In this document: positions 8,378 to 17,557 of the stretch, piece after piece
Layout of the letters: each line of letters starts with the position of its first letter
How positions within the stretch are numbered: position 1 is the first letter of the stretch
Assembly (NCBI RefSeq): GCF_029892515.1
Contig: NZ_JARXVF010000004.1
Location: 362,744-426,743, forward strand
Reading direction: 5' to 3'
Length of the DNA: 64,000 nt
From: Pseudaminobacter soli (ex Li et al. 2025)
Lineage (GTDB): Bacteria > Pseudomonadota > Alphaproteobacteria > Rhizobiales > Rhizobiaceae
The notes under the pieces: model-generated
Databases searched by the model: none
What the model was told of the DNA's origin: nothing
Seen by the model: only the letters and a program-made list of their open reading frames with translations
Made by a program: the position numbers and the translations under genes

Positions 8378-8570
8378 GTACTGGATATGTTGCTGTTCAG
8401 GCGAAAAAAGATTTAACTCTGTTCGACATGAAAGTCACTTTGTAATTTTGATAATTCTGAACGTTGAACAGCGCATCAGAAATGCCACAAGATGCCAGTA
8501 ATGTAATAGATTCACGCCTGACCGATTGCGCATTGCTGAGCGAATGTCCCCGCGTGCGGACCATTCGATG

Positions 8571-8662
8571 AATTTGAGAACCAACGACATCCGCCTCGGC
8601 ATCGCCTACAAGTTCTAATCTGCACTCCCGCAGTGACCTCTGGCCCCGGCGAAAGCTGGGGC
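8571..8662 (+). repeat. duplicated 3' end of an Omp25-type gene
   Basis: Encodes NLRTNDIRLGIAYKF and a stop at 8616-8618, then the downstream hairpin. It aligns without gaps to 26171-26262, the end of the intact omp gene. Only about 16 codons of the barrel remain here. Confidence 0.8.
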
Positions 8663-8672
8663 TTCTTCTTTT
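8644..8672 (+). terminator. rho-independent terminator (omp-type)
   Basis: CCCCGGC-GAAA-GCTGGGG forms a seven-pair stem with a tetraloop, followed by CTTCTTCTTTT. The same stem follows the intact omp gene at 26244-26261, there without the T-run. Confidence 0.6.
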
Positions 8673-8777
8673 GCGGGGCGTTTGGTCGAGAACGCAAACT
8701 CTTCGCTAGTAAGCCCAATCTCGCTCGCTTGCGCTACGCCGCTCTCCTGTTCGCCTGTATCGTTCTGCCGCGCGGTT

Positions 8778-8855
8778 GATCTTGAGCTGCTCGATGACCG
8801 ATCCAGGCCAGCCGTGCGAGACGATCAACGGCAGTGCGTGGGGGTGGCGAAAACT
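8778..8855 (-). pseudogene. epoxide hydrolase fragment
   Basis: Minus-strand translation gives RHPHALPLIVSHGWPGSVIE followed by QLKI. This is the oxyanion-hole HGWPGS region of N-terminal-domain (EHN) epoxide hydrolases. It resembles the intact gene at 59740-61035, which reads ALPMIVTHGWPGSIIEQMKI. Homology stops on both sides. Confidence 0.65.
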
Positions 8856-9296
8856 TCCGCGGTCGCCTTTTTGTCGTCGGTCTCATCCCAATTACGCCAG
8901 GATGCGCCCATCGAAACCAGATTCTGCCAGAGCCCTCTCCCATCAGAGTACGAAACCCAAGCGGACGCGGGGCCGCTTTCGGCAATCCGATCCCGCATCC
9001 ACCGGTATGAACCATTGGCAGCCTCCGACCGAGCATCTTTATCGAGCTCTGAGCAGTTGCGATTTTCTCACTGGGATTGGGCTCGTGGCTGATTGATCGG
9101 CTATCCTTGTAGTTCGACGATTGCGCCCTAGTTTGCTTTTGCCGAAATTCGTCCAGGCGTTGAAATCACGACGTAAACCAGGGATGGCGAATGTCTGGCA
9201 TCCGCCATCCATCGAGAGCTCGGTCAGTCAGAGCTTTTCCTTCAGACGACCGGTTTGCCGCCGGTCATGCGATTGACCGTCTCATAGAGGTGGTAA

Positions 9297-10874
9297 ATGC
9301 ACAACGAGCTCAACGGGAAAAGCGCTCGTCGGCCTTCGTCACTGCACGGGTGGAATTCCGCAGTGGTGGCCGCGGTCGCGCTGACGGGTGGTGTCATGGC
9401 CGCCGGTTCCGCTGCAGCGCAAAGCGCAGGGGATTGGCCGATGGCGGGGCAGAATCTCCATAACACCCGTAGCGCGCAGGGCGAGCGCGCGATCGGGTTG
9501 GACAACGTGGCCAAGCTGTCGCCTCGCTGGACGCTCGATACGGATGGCAACGTATCGGCCACACCGACTGTGGCCGACGGCGCCGTCTATGTTCCGGACT
9601 TCGGTGGCACATTGTGGGCCGTCGATGCCGCAAGTGGACAAGTGAAGTGGCGCAAAAAGGTCAGCGACTACACCGGGATTCCCAATGACGCTTCGCGTAC
9701 CAGCCCTGCCTATTGGAAAGGTACGCTGGTGATCGGCCAGGGAACGCAGCTCGTCAACAACGCGACCGGTGCTTACGTGGTTGGCATCAAGGCCGACGAC
9801 GGCGCACGGTTGTGGAGCACCCAGGTCGAGTCCGACCCGACCGCCATCATCACCAGTTCGCCAGTCATCGACGATGGTGTCGTTTACGTCGGCGTATCGT
9901 CGCGCGCCGAGGCGCTCAATGAAGTTCCCAAGTACCGCGGCAGCGTCGTGGCCCTCGACGCGACGACCGGCAAGCTGCGTTGGAAAACGTACATCGTGCC
10001 CGAAGGTTATACGGGCGGCTCGGTCTGGGGTAACACGCCGGTTGTCGATCGCCAGACTGGCCTGCTGTATGTCACCACCGGCAACAATTTCACGGTCCCC
10101 AATGGTGTCTGCCGGTCCCCGACGCAAAAGAACTGCGAGCCGGCGGCGGCTGACAATCATATCGACAGCATTCTCGCACTCGACCTGAAGAACGGAAAGA
10201 TCGCCTGGGCCACCCCCACGTTGCCCGCCGACATGTCGACAAACTACAACCACGAGGATGGTCCGGATTACGATTTCGGCGCGGGTCCCAACCTGTTCAC
10301 AACGACGATAGAAGGCCATGAACAGACCCTCCTCGGCGCTGGCCAGAAGAGCGGCATCTATTGGGCACTCGAACCCAAGACGGGTAAAGTCGTCTGGCAT
10401 ACCCAGGTCGGCCCCGGCAGTCTGCTGGGCGGGATGATGTGGGGTACCGCCGCCGACGGCAACCGCATTTACGTGTCGATCGGCAACCTCAAGCGTGAGC
10501 CCATCACCGTCGATTCCCCCAAGGGGCAGACTACGACCACGGGTGGGATTTGGGCAGCGGTCGACGCGGCGACGGGCAAGGTGCTTTGGCGCACGGCCGA
10601 TCCGCAGCAGATGCTGGTCACCGTTGCGATGTCAGAGGGCAATGGCGTGGTCTATGCCGGCTCGCTCGCCGGCAGTGGCTCGAACATGTTCGCGCTTGAT
10701 GCGGCCACCGGTGAAATCAAGTGGCAATTCGAGAGCGGCGGCGCGGTCGTGTCGGGCGCCGCGATCGTCGACGGTACGGTGTACTGGGGGAGTGGCTATC
10801 ACACCACGATCCTCGGGCTGCCTTATGCCGGCGATAGCCACAAGCTTTATGCCTTTTCGGTACCGAAACCATAG
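9297..10874 (+). CDS. secreted PQQ-binding-like beta-propeller protein (PQQ dehydrogenase family)
   Basis: A 525-residue exported protein with an N-terminal signal segment (AVVAAVALTGGVMAAGSAAAQ) and repeated propeller blades marked by tryptophan-docking motifs such as LWAVDAASGQVKWRKKV, VVALDATTGKLRWKTY, ILALDLKNGKIAWATP, AAVDAATGKVLWRT and FALDAATGEIKWQF. It looks like the quinoprotein alcohol dehydrogenase or polyvinyl-alcohol dehydrogenase group. No CxxCH haem motif is present, so electrons would need a separate cytochrome. Whether PQQ is bound cannot be decided, because related BamB-like propellers bind none. GAGGTGG precedes the ATG at normal spacing. No PQQ synthesis or cytochrome gene is nearby. 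Confidence 0.78.
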   Translation: MHNELNGKSARRPSSLHGWNSAVVAAVALTGGVMAAGSAAAQSAGDWPMAGQNLHNTRSAQGERAIGLDNVAKLSPRWTLDTDGNVSATPTVADGAVYVPDFGGTLWAVDAASGQVKWRKKVSDYTGIPNDASRTSPAYWKGTLVIGQGTQLVNNATGAYVVGIKADDGARLWSTQVESDPTAIITSSPVIDDGVVYVGVSSRAEALNEVPKYRGSVVALDATTGKLRWKTYIVPEGYTGGSVWGNTPVVDRQTGLLYVTTGNNFTVPNGVCRSPTQKNCEPAAADNHIDSILALDLKNGKIAWATPTLPADMSTNYNHEDGPDYDFGAGPNLFTTTIEGHEQTLLGAGQKSGIYWALEPKTGKVVWHTQVGPGSLLGGMMWGTAADGNRIYVSIGNLKREPITVDSPKGQTTTTGGIWAAVDAATGKVLWRTADPQQMLVTVAMSEGNGVVYAGSLAGSGSNMFALDAATGEIKWQFESGGAVVSGAAIVDGTVYWGSGYHTTILGLPYAGDSHKLYAFSVPKP

Positions 10875-11115
10875 GCCGGGAGAATTCGGGCTCCTTCGCA
10901 ACCTCGTAGTTGAGATGCGGATAGGCTCCAGCCCTGTTTTCAGGCTGCGAGAATATCGAACTGCCCGCAAGTCACAGGACAGGGAAGTGAGCGTCTCCCT
11001 ACCGTTTGTGCGCAGGCCGTGGCCGCTTTTGGGAAAGCCGCAGCCGTTCTGGAAAGGCTGGGATGAGGCGCAACCTCAACGTGTCAGGCTAGTCGCCGTG
11101 ACTAGAGACCTTGCT

Positions 11116-12441
11116 CTATTCGTATTTGCCCTCGATATCCCTCCCAGTGTAGTCCGTCATCAGCGCTGCTGCGATCAAGCTGAGCACCGAGCAGGTTAGC
11201 ACGTAGAACGCGACTGCGTACGCCGTTCCATAGGCGCTGAACAGCCAGGCCGCGATGAGAGGGGCCGGGCCGCCGGCAATCACAGATGAGAGCTGATAGC
11301 CGAGCGATGCGCCGCTGTAGCGCAGCCGACCGGTGAAGGATTCCGCGATCAACGCCGCTTGCGGTCCGTACATCATGTCGTGAGGTATCAGCGAGATCAC
11401 GATGGCGACGAAAATCAGCGCAGCGGAGCCCGTGTTCAGCAGCCCGAAATAGATGAAGCCGTAGATGCCGGTAGCCGCCGCGCCAATCATGTACATGCGC
11501 TTGCGTCCGATCAAATCGGAGATGTGACCGAACAACGGAATCGAAACGAAGGAAACGATCGACGCCGCCAGCACGGCAATAAGAAGAAAGTCGCGCGATA
11601 CCTTCAGCGTCCCGACGCCATACGCGAAGATAAAAGCCGTGAAGATGTAGAAAGGCGCTTGCTCCGCCATCCGCACAAGCGCGCAGAGCAGAATCTCTTT
11701 TGGTTGGCGACGCACGACCTGCAGCATCGGTGCACGTTCGACTTTGTTATCAGCGACGAGCTTGCTGAAGACGGGCGTCTCCATGATGCCAAGCCTGATC
11801 CAGAGGCCGAGGGCGACGAGCAGGAGGCTCAGGAGAAACGGAACACGCCAGCCCCATGCCAGGAACTGATCGCCCGATAGCCAACTTAACACGAGGACCG
11901 CGAGATTGGCGAGGAAGAGGCCGCATGGCACGCCAAGCTGTGGCCAGGATGCGACGAAACCGCGATGGCTGAAAGTCCGCGCCCACTCCATCGACAGTAG
12001 CACGGAACCGCCCCACTCGCCGCCCACCCCGATGCCCTGAATGAAGCGCAGCACCGTCAAGATGATTGCACCCCAAATGCCAATGCTTTCGTAAGCCGGA
12101 ACGAGCCCAACGAGGAACGTCGCAATACCCATCGTCATAAGCGTCGCGATGAGCGTCGATTTTCGGCCGATGCGGTCGCCATAGTGGCCGAAGATCGCTG
12201 CGCCGATAGGTCGAGCGAGAAAGCCGACCGCATAGATGGCAAACGCCTCAAGCGTACCGACGAGCGGGTCAGAGTGTGGGAAAAACAGCCGCGCGAAGAC
12301 GAGGCCGGTCACCGTGCTGTAAAGGAAGAAATCATACCATTCGATTGCGGTGCCGACCGTGCTCGCTATCACGGCACGCCTAAGCTGCCTGCCATGTTCC
12401 TGTTCGGACAGCGTCTCGGCGCCAAGATTGATGGCCACCAT
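11116..12441 (-). CDS. MFS transporter, metabolite:H+ symporter (ProP/ShiA-like) family
   Basis: A 441-residue inner-membrane importer with about 12 membrane segments. Family motifs are IEWYDFFLYST in the first helix, GHYGDRIGRKSTL (MFS motif A, loop 2-3), RFIQGIGVGGEWGGSVLLSMEWA (helix 5) and a second motif A, GHISDLIGRKRMY. This layout fits the metabolite:H+ symporter family that carries dicarboxylates, shikimate, betaine or alpha-ketoglutarate. ATG 12441 follows GGAGG by six bases and matches the family N-terminus; the frame is open 44 codons further up without support. It lies 177 bases after the exported AspA-like hydrolase on the same strand, so the pair may form one transcript in which the symporter takes up the hydrolysis product. 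Confidence 0.85.
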   Translation of the reverse strand: MVAINLGAETLSEQEHGRQLRRAVIASTVGTAIEWYDFFLYSTVTGLVFARLFFPHSDPLVGTLEAFAIYAVGFLARPIGAAIFGHYGDRIGRKSTLIATLMTMGIATFLVGLVPAYESIGIWGAIILTVLRFIQGIGVGGEWGGSVLLSMEWARTFSHRGFVASWPQLGVPCGLFLANLAVLVLSWLSGDQFLAWGWRVPFLLSLLLVALGLWIRLGIMETPVFSKLVADNKVERAPMLQVVRRQPKEILLCALVRMAEQAPFYIFTAFIFAYGVGTLKVSRDFLLIAVLAASIVSFVSIPLFGHISDLIGRKRMYMIGAAATGIYGFIYFGLLNTGSAALIFVAIVISLIPHDMMYGPQAALIAESFTGRLRYSGASLGYQLSSVIAGGPAPLIAAWLFSAYGTAYAVAFYVLTCSVLSLIAAALMTDYTGRDIEGKYE

Positions 12442-12618
12442 AGCCTGCCTCCACGCATCGTCGTTCCGCTGCGCAGACCATTTCAAAAATATAGTGAGAC
12501 CCTGCCACTTGCTCAAGCTAACCATGTCGGCCGCGTTCAGGGCGAACTCAGTAGGAAGCGGACATTCGTTCACTCATGCAACAACCGAGCCAGCAGCGCC
12601 CTCTGCTCGCGCGGCGAA

Positions 12619-13818
12619 TTACTCGGGATAGATCTCAGCGTCCCCCGCCGTCGTTTTGTTGAATAGGATGAATGCCAAGGGATTGCCGGGTTCGGACATT
12701 GCGTCGCTGCGCTGGCCAGCCACCTCTCCAGCCACGCTGCTGGTATACTCCGCAACCACCTCGCCGAAGCCGTTGCGCTGGATGGCGATCTTCTGTCCGG
12801 CTTCAACCTTCTCATTGAGCTTGACGAGGTGCTCGACGAGCCCGCCCTGGATTGCCAGAATCGGCAATGCGCTGTTGCCAATAAAGACACCCGAGTCCTT
12901 GCTTGTGCGTCCCATTGGTCCGGCGATAATGCCGTGAAGCTTAAGGACGTTCATTGTGCCTTCCACGAACAGTGGGATCATTTCGAGATCCAGTACGCGC
13001 GCGGCGCCGACCTCCGGCGCAAAAGCCGGAATGCCGGCGTCGACAAACGCGTTATGCAAGACACCGGGATAGGCATGATTGGCGAACGTCTGGCCAACGG
13101 GGTAGAGTTCCACCATCGCCTTGATCTCGGGCACATCCATGCTGGCAATATTGAATGCCGAGACATGGAAGCCGGTCGTCCCGGTATGGAAGTCGATCGC
13201 GACGTCGGCGTTAGGCCGCAGCAATCGGTTGAACAGGAGCCCGGCGTGTCTGCTGGGCGCAGTGACGCCGTTCTCGTTCCCAGGCCACTCCCGATTCATA
13301 TCTATGAGGTCGATACCTCTGCCCGAATTTGGCCATCGCCGCTGCATGCTTTCGAGGGCCGGGCTGGAGACGTCCGTGACCGCCATCACCGTGCCGGACA
13401 TCTCTGCCGGCTCGAGTTGGTTCATCACGGTCTGCACGGTATGCACCGAACTCATTTCGTCGCCATGCACACCGCTTACCAGAACGACGCGCTTGCCTGG
13501 CTTTGCCCCCCTGGCGACCGCCACGGACACGTACCAGTGTTGTCCAGTCGGCATCTGCACACCCTGAAAATAGAGAAAGTGCTTCTGCCCCGGCGCAAGA
13601 TCGTTGACGTTAAGAGCGCTAACGACCTTTTTCCCCCGGACAACATCGCCGGTATAGGCCGTTCCCAATCCCGCATCGGCAGAAGGTGTCAATGCGTCCT
13701 GGGTGTCCTGGGCATTCGCTGCCCCAGCGCTAACCGCAAAGGCAGCCGACGCGCCGGCTGCGGCGAGGGATGCGATTATGAAATCGCGGCGACCGACGTC
13801 TCTTGGATCATCCGACAT
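12619..13818 (-). CDS. Tat-exported succinylglutamate desuccinylase/aspartoacylase-family zinc hydrolase
   Basis: A 399-residue zinc-dependent deacylase of the AstE/AspA (M14-like) family. It opens with a twin-arginine signal, GRRDFIIASLAAAG, which suggests periplasmic action; most characterised AspA/AstE enzymes are cytosolic. Zinc ligands are HGDE in VLVSGVHGDEMSSVH (about residues 118-123) and the histidine of AIDFHTGTTGFH (about 210). The C-terminal domain keeps PEVGAARVLDLEMI and a beta-rich GGLVEHLVKLNEKVEAGQKI segment. The substrate is probably an N-acyl amino acid or similar amide, and the symporter gene next door fits uptake of the product. No partner deacylase operon is visible. Confidence 0.78.
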   Translation of the reverse strand: MSDDPRDVGRRDFIIASLAAAGASAAFAVSAGAANAQDTQDALTPSADAGLGTAYTGDVVRGKKVVSALNVNDLAPGQKHFLYFQGVQMPTGQHWYVSVAVARGAKPGKRVVLVSGVHGDEMSSVHTVQTVMNQLEPAEMSGTVMAVTDVSSPALESMQRRWPNSGRGIDLIDMNREWPGNENGVTAPSRHAGLLFNRLLRPNADVAIDFHTGTTGFHVSAFNIASMDVPEIKAMVELYPVGQTFANHAYPGVLHNAFVDAGIPAFAPEVGAARVLDLEMIPLFVEGTMNVLKLHGIIAGPMGRTSKDSGVFIGNSALPILAIQGGLVEHLVKLNEKVEAGQKIAIQRNGFGEVVAEYTSSVAGEVAGQRSDAMSEPGNPLAFILFNKTTAGDAEIYPE

Positions 13819-14256
13819 GGCGAGAATCCCCTTATGAATTGAATAAACTATACGGGAACAAGGCGCGCATACGGTAAGTCACCGTTCTTACACGACTTCG
13901 TCCTCGAATATGCCTCCCCCCGGAACAGAAATATTTCAATTGAACTAACTCGCAGCATCATTAGGTCAAGCCCGGCGACGAGCGCAAAGTACATCTGCAG
14001 CTTGGAAAGCGACGGTTCAATCGCCAGATTTGAATGAATGGTCTTGGTGCGTTGCTGCTCGACTGCATAGGTTCGGTAGCGGGAGGTCTGGTTTCGGGAG
14101 CTTGGTCGATGGCGCCAGGCTTCTTGCAACCTCAATGCCTACTCTGACGCCTGCGCAACCGCACCGCTGTAGGTTGTGTCGGCATCGGCGATGCCAATGG
14201 TGAAGGGCGTTCGCTCAGGTGTGCCGCGTGTAGGCCTTGAGCGTGCGGATACGCGT
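13819..14256. other. intergenic region
   Basis: About 440 bases containing the presumed promoter of the AspA-like hydrolase and the unrecognised DNA before the racemase remnant. I see no coding signal, repeat or strong hairpin. Confidence 0.4.
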
Positions 14257-14538
14257 ATGGCCGTGCATTGGGAGCGCCTCCGCTCTCTCCTCGGCTGCAC
14301 CATGGAGATCGGCTTTTACAAGGAGATAGAGCGCGAGCTTGGCGTGCCGGTCATCGATCCGTCAATCGCAGCGCTTAAACGTGCCGAGTATGCCGCGCTC
14401 CTCAAGCGCCAGTGCGGCTGGGTTCCAAGCCGCAAGGGTTCATGCGAAGCGCCTTCGGAAGCCGAACTCGCCGCCTTCAATGCCTTCGGCGGCGACGACC
14501 CGATCTTCGGGAGCCGTTTCGTAATTCCGGCCGACTGA
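14257..14538 (+). pseudogene. Asp/Glu/hydantoin racemase family, C-terminal fragment
   Basis: Plus-strand frame reading LGCTMEIGFYKEIERELGVP then VIDPSIAALKRAEYAALLKR and CGWVPSRKGSCEAPSEAEL. This resembles the last 90 residues of the aspartate/hydantoin racemase family, where the second catalytic cysteine lies in a GCT motif followed by VPVIDP. The first catalytic cysteine and the N-terminal domain are absent. An ATG at 14176 keeps the frame open, but the residues before LGCT do not look like the family. A decayed gene is the best reading. Confidence 0.55.
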
Positions 14539-15038
14539 GCCACATGGTCCGTTGCACCGACCGCAATCAGATGTTCCTCGTGGCGAAGGGCGCGGGTGCG
14601 GAACGCGCGGCCCCGGTGGCGGGCGATGCGCACCACTATGACGCATTCTGGTTGGACGCGAAGAGGCGGGAATGTCCGAAGATGTTGCGTCCTCGACCAA
14701 AGGTCAAATTCCCGAGCGCGGATCAAGTCTGCCTTTGGGCAGTCGCAGCGTCGCCCGACGACCGGGATGGGGCGCTAACTGCAGCTCGGGGCGGTTAGCG
14801 GATTGGCAGCATCGGACCGCAGATATTCAATAGTGGACCTTCAGGTAGGTATGAGTATCCTAGTGACGTGACCCGATGCCGACATACGGCATGGCCTGCA
14901 GCCCGAGGGCATTTCATCCAGAGCTGGGCCGCCCGGGGCTCGCTTTCCCTGCCCGCGGCTGCGCGCGGGGTTTCCCTGACTTGCGCGATAGGCTTCCACG
15001 CCACGACCTTATAGGTATCGTCGCAAGGGATGCCGGCA
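14539..15038. other. intergenic region upstream of the multicopper oxidase
   Basis: 500 bases without a recognised gene. It holds an ATGCCG-ACATA-CGGCAT inverted repeat at 14876-14892, which could be a regulator site for the oxidase gene, and the AAGGG ribosome site just before 15030. Confidence 0.35.
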
Positions 15039-17261
15039 ATGAAGCCAGAGATCTTCAGGGTGTTTGTGTTGCTGGCAAGCGCCCTGCCAGCCGGTGCGCT
15101 AGGAACCTTTTCCCGCGCGGCCGAAGTGGGAACAGTTACGGTATTTCAGCCCGATGCTGACGGTACGTTGGAAGTCAACATGCGCGCCGCTGCGCAAGAG
15201 GTGACCATCGGTCCCTACAAGGTTGTCGACAATCCGTCGCTCGTCGTCTGCGACAAGAAGGGTCCACGCTGCGCGGATCCCTATGTCGGGGCGGTCCTGC
15301 AGCTTTCGCCGCGCAACAAGCTTTCGATCGATCTGACCAATGCACTTGAGAGCAAGGGCGGCTCTACGCCCGACCATTGCATGGTCATGGACGGAACCGA
15401 CGACAGCCTGCTCAACCTGCATACGCACGGGTTGCTCGTCTCGCCTTACCAGCGCAAGTCAAACAGTGGTCACGTGTTCGGGGACAACAGCTTCAGCTGC
15501 ACGTCCGCCCAAGGGACAAATGGCGCGGTCGTCGGCAAAACCATGCACTATGAGATGACGCTGGACGATATCGGCGTGAACGGGCCGCACCCGCTGGGCA
15601 TCGACTGGATCCACCCGCACGTCCATGGCATCGCCAAACAACAGCTTGCCAGCGGCATGGCCAGCATGATCGTCGTCGGCGATGTGAACGCACAGCTTTG
15701 CGCCAAACCGTCCCCGGACGGCAAAACGCAGCTGAACCACTGCGTGCAAATCTCGAGCAAGGCCGTCAAGCACATGATCCTGAAAGACGCGCAGCTGATG
15801 AAGTACGTGTCCGACCCACCCGCGCCGGACGTCTATCACAATTACACAGATCAAAATCCGGATTTCTGCGGCGTCAACAAGCTGAACTCGGGGAATTTCG
15901 GCGAATGCGACGCCGACCTGACGAGCCTCGGCGACCCCAAGGTCAAGTCCGGACGCTGGGTCTTCACGATCAACGGCCAGCAAACGCCACATTGGGAGAT
16001 TGCGCCTGACCACTATGAAATCTGGCGCATTCAGAACGGCTCCGCCAACATCACCTATCGGCTGAGCTTGCAGGCCTTGGCCTATGGCCAAAACATCGCC
16101 CGCAAGGCGTCGTTCCAGGTGCTCGACATGGACGGCGCCGGTCTCGCGCCGTCATCCGCGCCGGCAACCGTAGACGCACCAACCACCCAGGAAATCTTGC
16201 TGATGCCAGGTAACCGCGCCGATCTCCTTGTCCAGTCGCCGCGCGAAAATTCCAGCGACGTAACTTATGCTCTCGTTAACGATCGTTTTCAGGCGGGCTA
16301 CAGCATCGGTGATGCCGATGTATGGCCGCATGTCACGTTGGCGACCGTGAGGTTCAAGGCCTCGCGAGCCTATGTGGCGGCAGTGCAGACGCTGCCGGCG
16401 CCGATCCAGGCGTTCGCCGCTATCACACCTGCGAAGGTCGATGAAACCAGGCTGGCGGCCGACCTGCCGAACCTCTGCGTCGGTTTTGACGACCCCACCC
16501 TGACCGCCCCACAGAAGCAGTTCTTCCACGACCATCTCCACATTCCAGCGGACTGGAAGCGCCGGATCTATTTCGGGGTCGTCGAAGATACATTCGCCCT
16601 CGGCAGCACGCTGATCGACAACAATGGCAACGAGACGGATGTCTTCGGGCGGCCGATTGCCGATCACAAGGTGCGGCTGTCAGCCTTCTCCATGGGCGGC
16701 AAGTCGGACCTCTGCGTCCGCAAGGATCCTGAGCCCGAAACCTGGGAACTGGTGAATGTCTCCAACGAGGTGCACAACTTCCACATTCATCAGTTGAAAT
16801 TCGCCATCGAACGACAGATCGGCGGGCCGGACGATGGAAAGCCGATCATGCGCGCTCCCTCGCCCATCGACGCCGTGGGCATTCCAAACACACTGCTATT
16901 CAAGAACGGACAGGCCGATCTGTTGCATGACACGATCATCGTTCCACGCGGCTCCTCCGTTCCATCTGGCGGCCCTGACCATCTCGCTTGCGGGCATGCG
17001 ATTAACCGGATCGATGAAAATGACCTCCAGCTAAAGCCGGCGGCCGAAACGAACGAGTGCACGGGCATGGGCGAGAACGGTGATCTCAGCGGTATGATCC
17101 GCATCAGGCTCGACTTTGGCGGTGCGCAACTGGCTGCTTTCGACGCCGGCGGCCGCAAGATGGAAAATGCCCGCTTCTCTTATCACTGCCATATTCTCGA
17201 ACACGAGGACAAAGGCATGATGGCGTCCGTCACGGTCGTCGATCCAAGCATTTATCACTAG
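15039..17261 (+). CDS. secreted multicopper oxidase
   Basis: A 740-residue periplasmic copper oxidase (laccase/copper-oxidase fold) with a signal peptide, MKPEIFRVFVLLASALPAGA. All four copper-ligand blocks are visible: LHTHG at about residue 130, HPHVHG at about 195, HNFHIHQL at about 583 and YHCHILEHEDKGMM at about 717. The last block carries the type-1 copper cysteine and axial methionine. An active trinuclear site is therefore expected. The protein is longer than typical 450-550-residue laccases, with extra loops rich in cysteine pairs (VCDKKGPRCADP, CAKPSPDGKTQLNHC). The substrate (phenol, metal or siderophore) is unknown. ATG 15039 is spaced better from AAGGG than the ATG at 15030. Confidence 0.85.
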   Translation: MKPEIFRVFVLLASALPAGALGTFSRAAEVGTVTVFQPDADGTLEVNMRAAAQEVTIGPYKVVDNPSLVVCDKKGPRCADPYVGAVLQLSPRNKLSIDLTNALESKGGSTPDHCMVMDGTDDSLLNLHTHGLLVSPYQRKSNSGHVFGDNSFSCTSAQGTNGAVVGKTMHYEMTLDDIGVNGPHPLGIDWIHPHVHGIAKQQLASGMASMIVVGDVNAQLCAKPSPDGKTQLNHCVQISSKAVKHMILKDAQLMKYVSDPPAPDVYHNYTDQNPDFCGVNKLNSGNFGECDADLTSLGDPKVKSGRWVFTINGQQTPHWEIAPDHYEIWRIQNGSANITYRLSLQALAYGQNIARKASFQVLDMDGAGLAPSSAPATVDAPTTQEILLMPGNRADLLVQSPRENSSDVTYALVNDRFQAGYSIGDADVWPHVTLATVRFKASRAYVAAVQTLPAPIQAFAAITPAKVDETRLAADLPNLCVGFDDPTLTAPQKQFFHDHLHIPADWKRRIYFGVVEDTFALGSTLIDNNGNETDVFGRPIADHKVRLSAFSMGGKSDLCVRKDPEPETWELVNVSNEVHNFHIHQLKFAIERQIGGPDDGKPIMRAPSPIDAVGIPNTLLFKNGQADLLHDTIIVPRGSSVPSGGPDHLACGHAINRIDENDLQLKPAAETNECTGMGENGDLSGMIRIRLDFGGAQLAAFDAGGRKMENARFSYHCHILEHEDKGMMASVTVVDPSIYH

Positions 17262-17557
17262 AGCGCGTCCTTAGAACCGGAATCGCCGGCCGGACGACAC
17301 CTGCAAGAGAGGTGTTCTCCTTTGTCCGGCATCACATTCATCGATCATAGCGTCTGAGCAGACTTACGCAGTTTCATGCCGGAAGCGGTTAGAAAGCCGC
17401 CGCGCCGCTGTCCGTATTAGGTGCGACTGCCCCGAGCACCCAGGTGCCAATTGACAAGACGCTGAACGCCTTGGAATTGAACTTCGTCGTCGGAAGCTCA
17501 ATTGCGCGCCCAGCTACTTCTGGTAATTTTGGGCTCTGTACGAACGTGGAGGCCCAA

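Larger units (their letters stand above)
8125..9296. other. 1.2-kb intergenic stretch with gene debris
   Basis: No intact gene is visible. It contains a hairpin at 8348-8377, a copy of the omp 3' end with terminator at 8571-8672, and a minus-strand epoxide hydrolase fragment at 8778-8855. From 8860 to 9296 I see only the presumed promoter and the ribosome site of the beta-propeller gene. Confidence 0.5.

Noticed and set aside
9339..10400. 353-codon minus-strand frame opposite the beta-propeller gene
   Set aside because: Antisense of clear propeller repeats; low-complexity composition.
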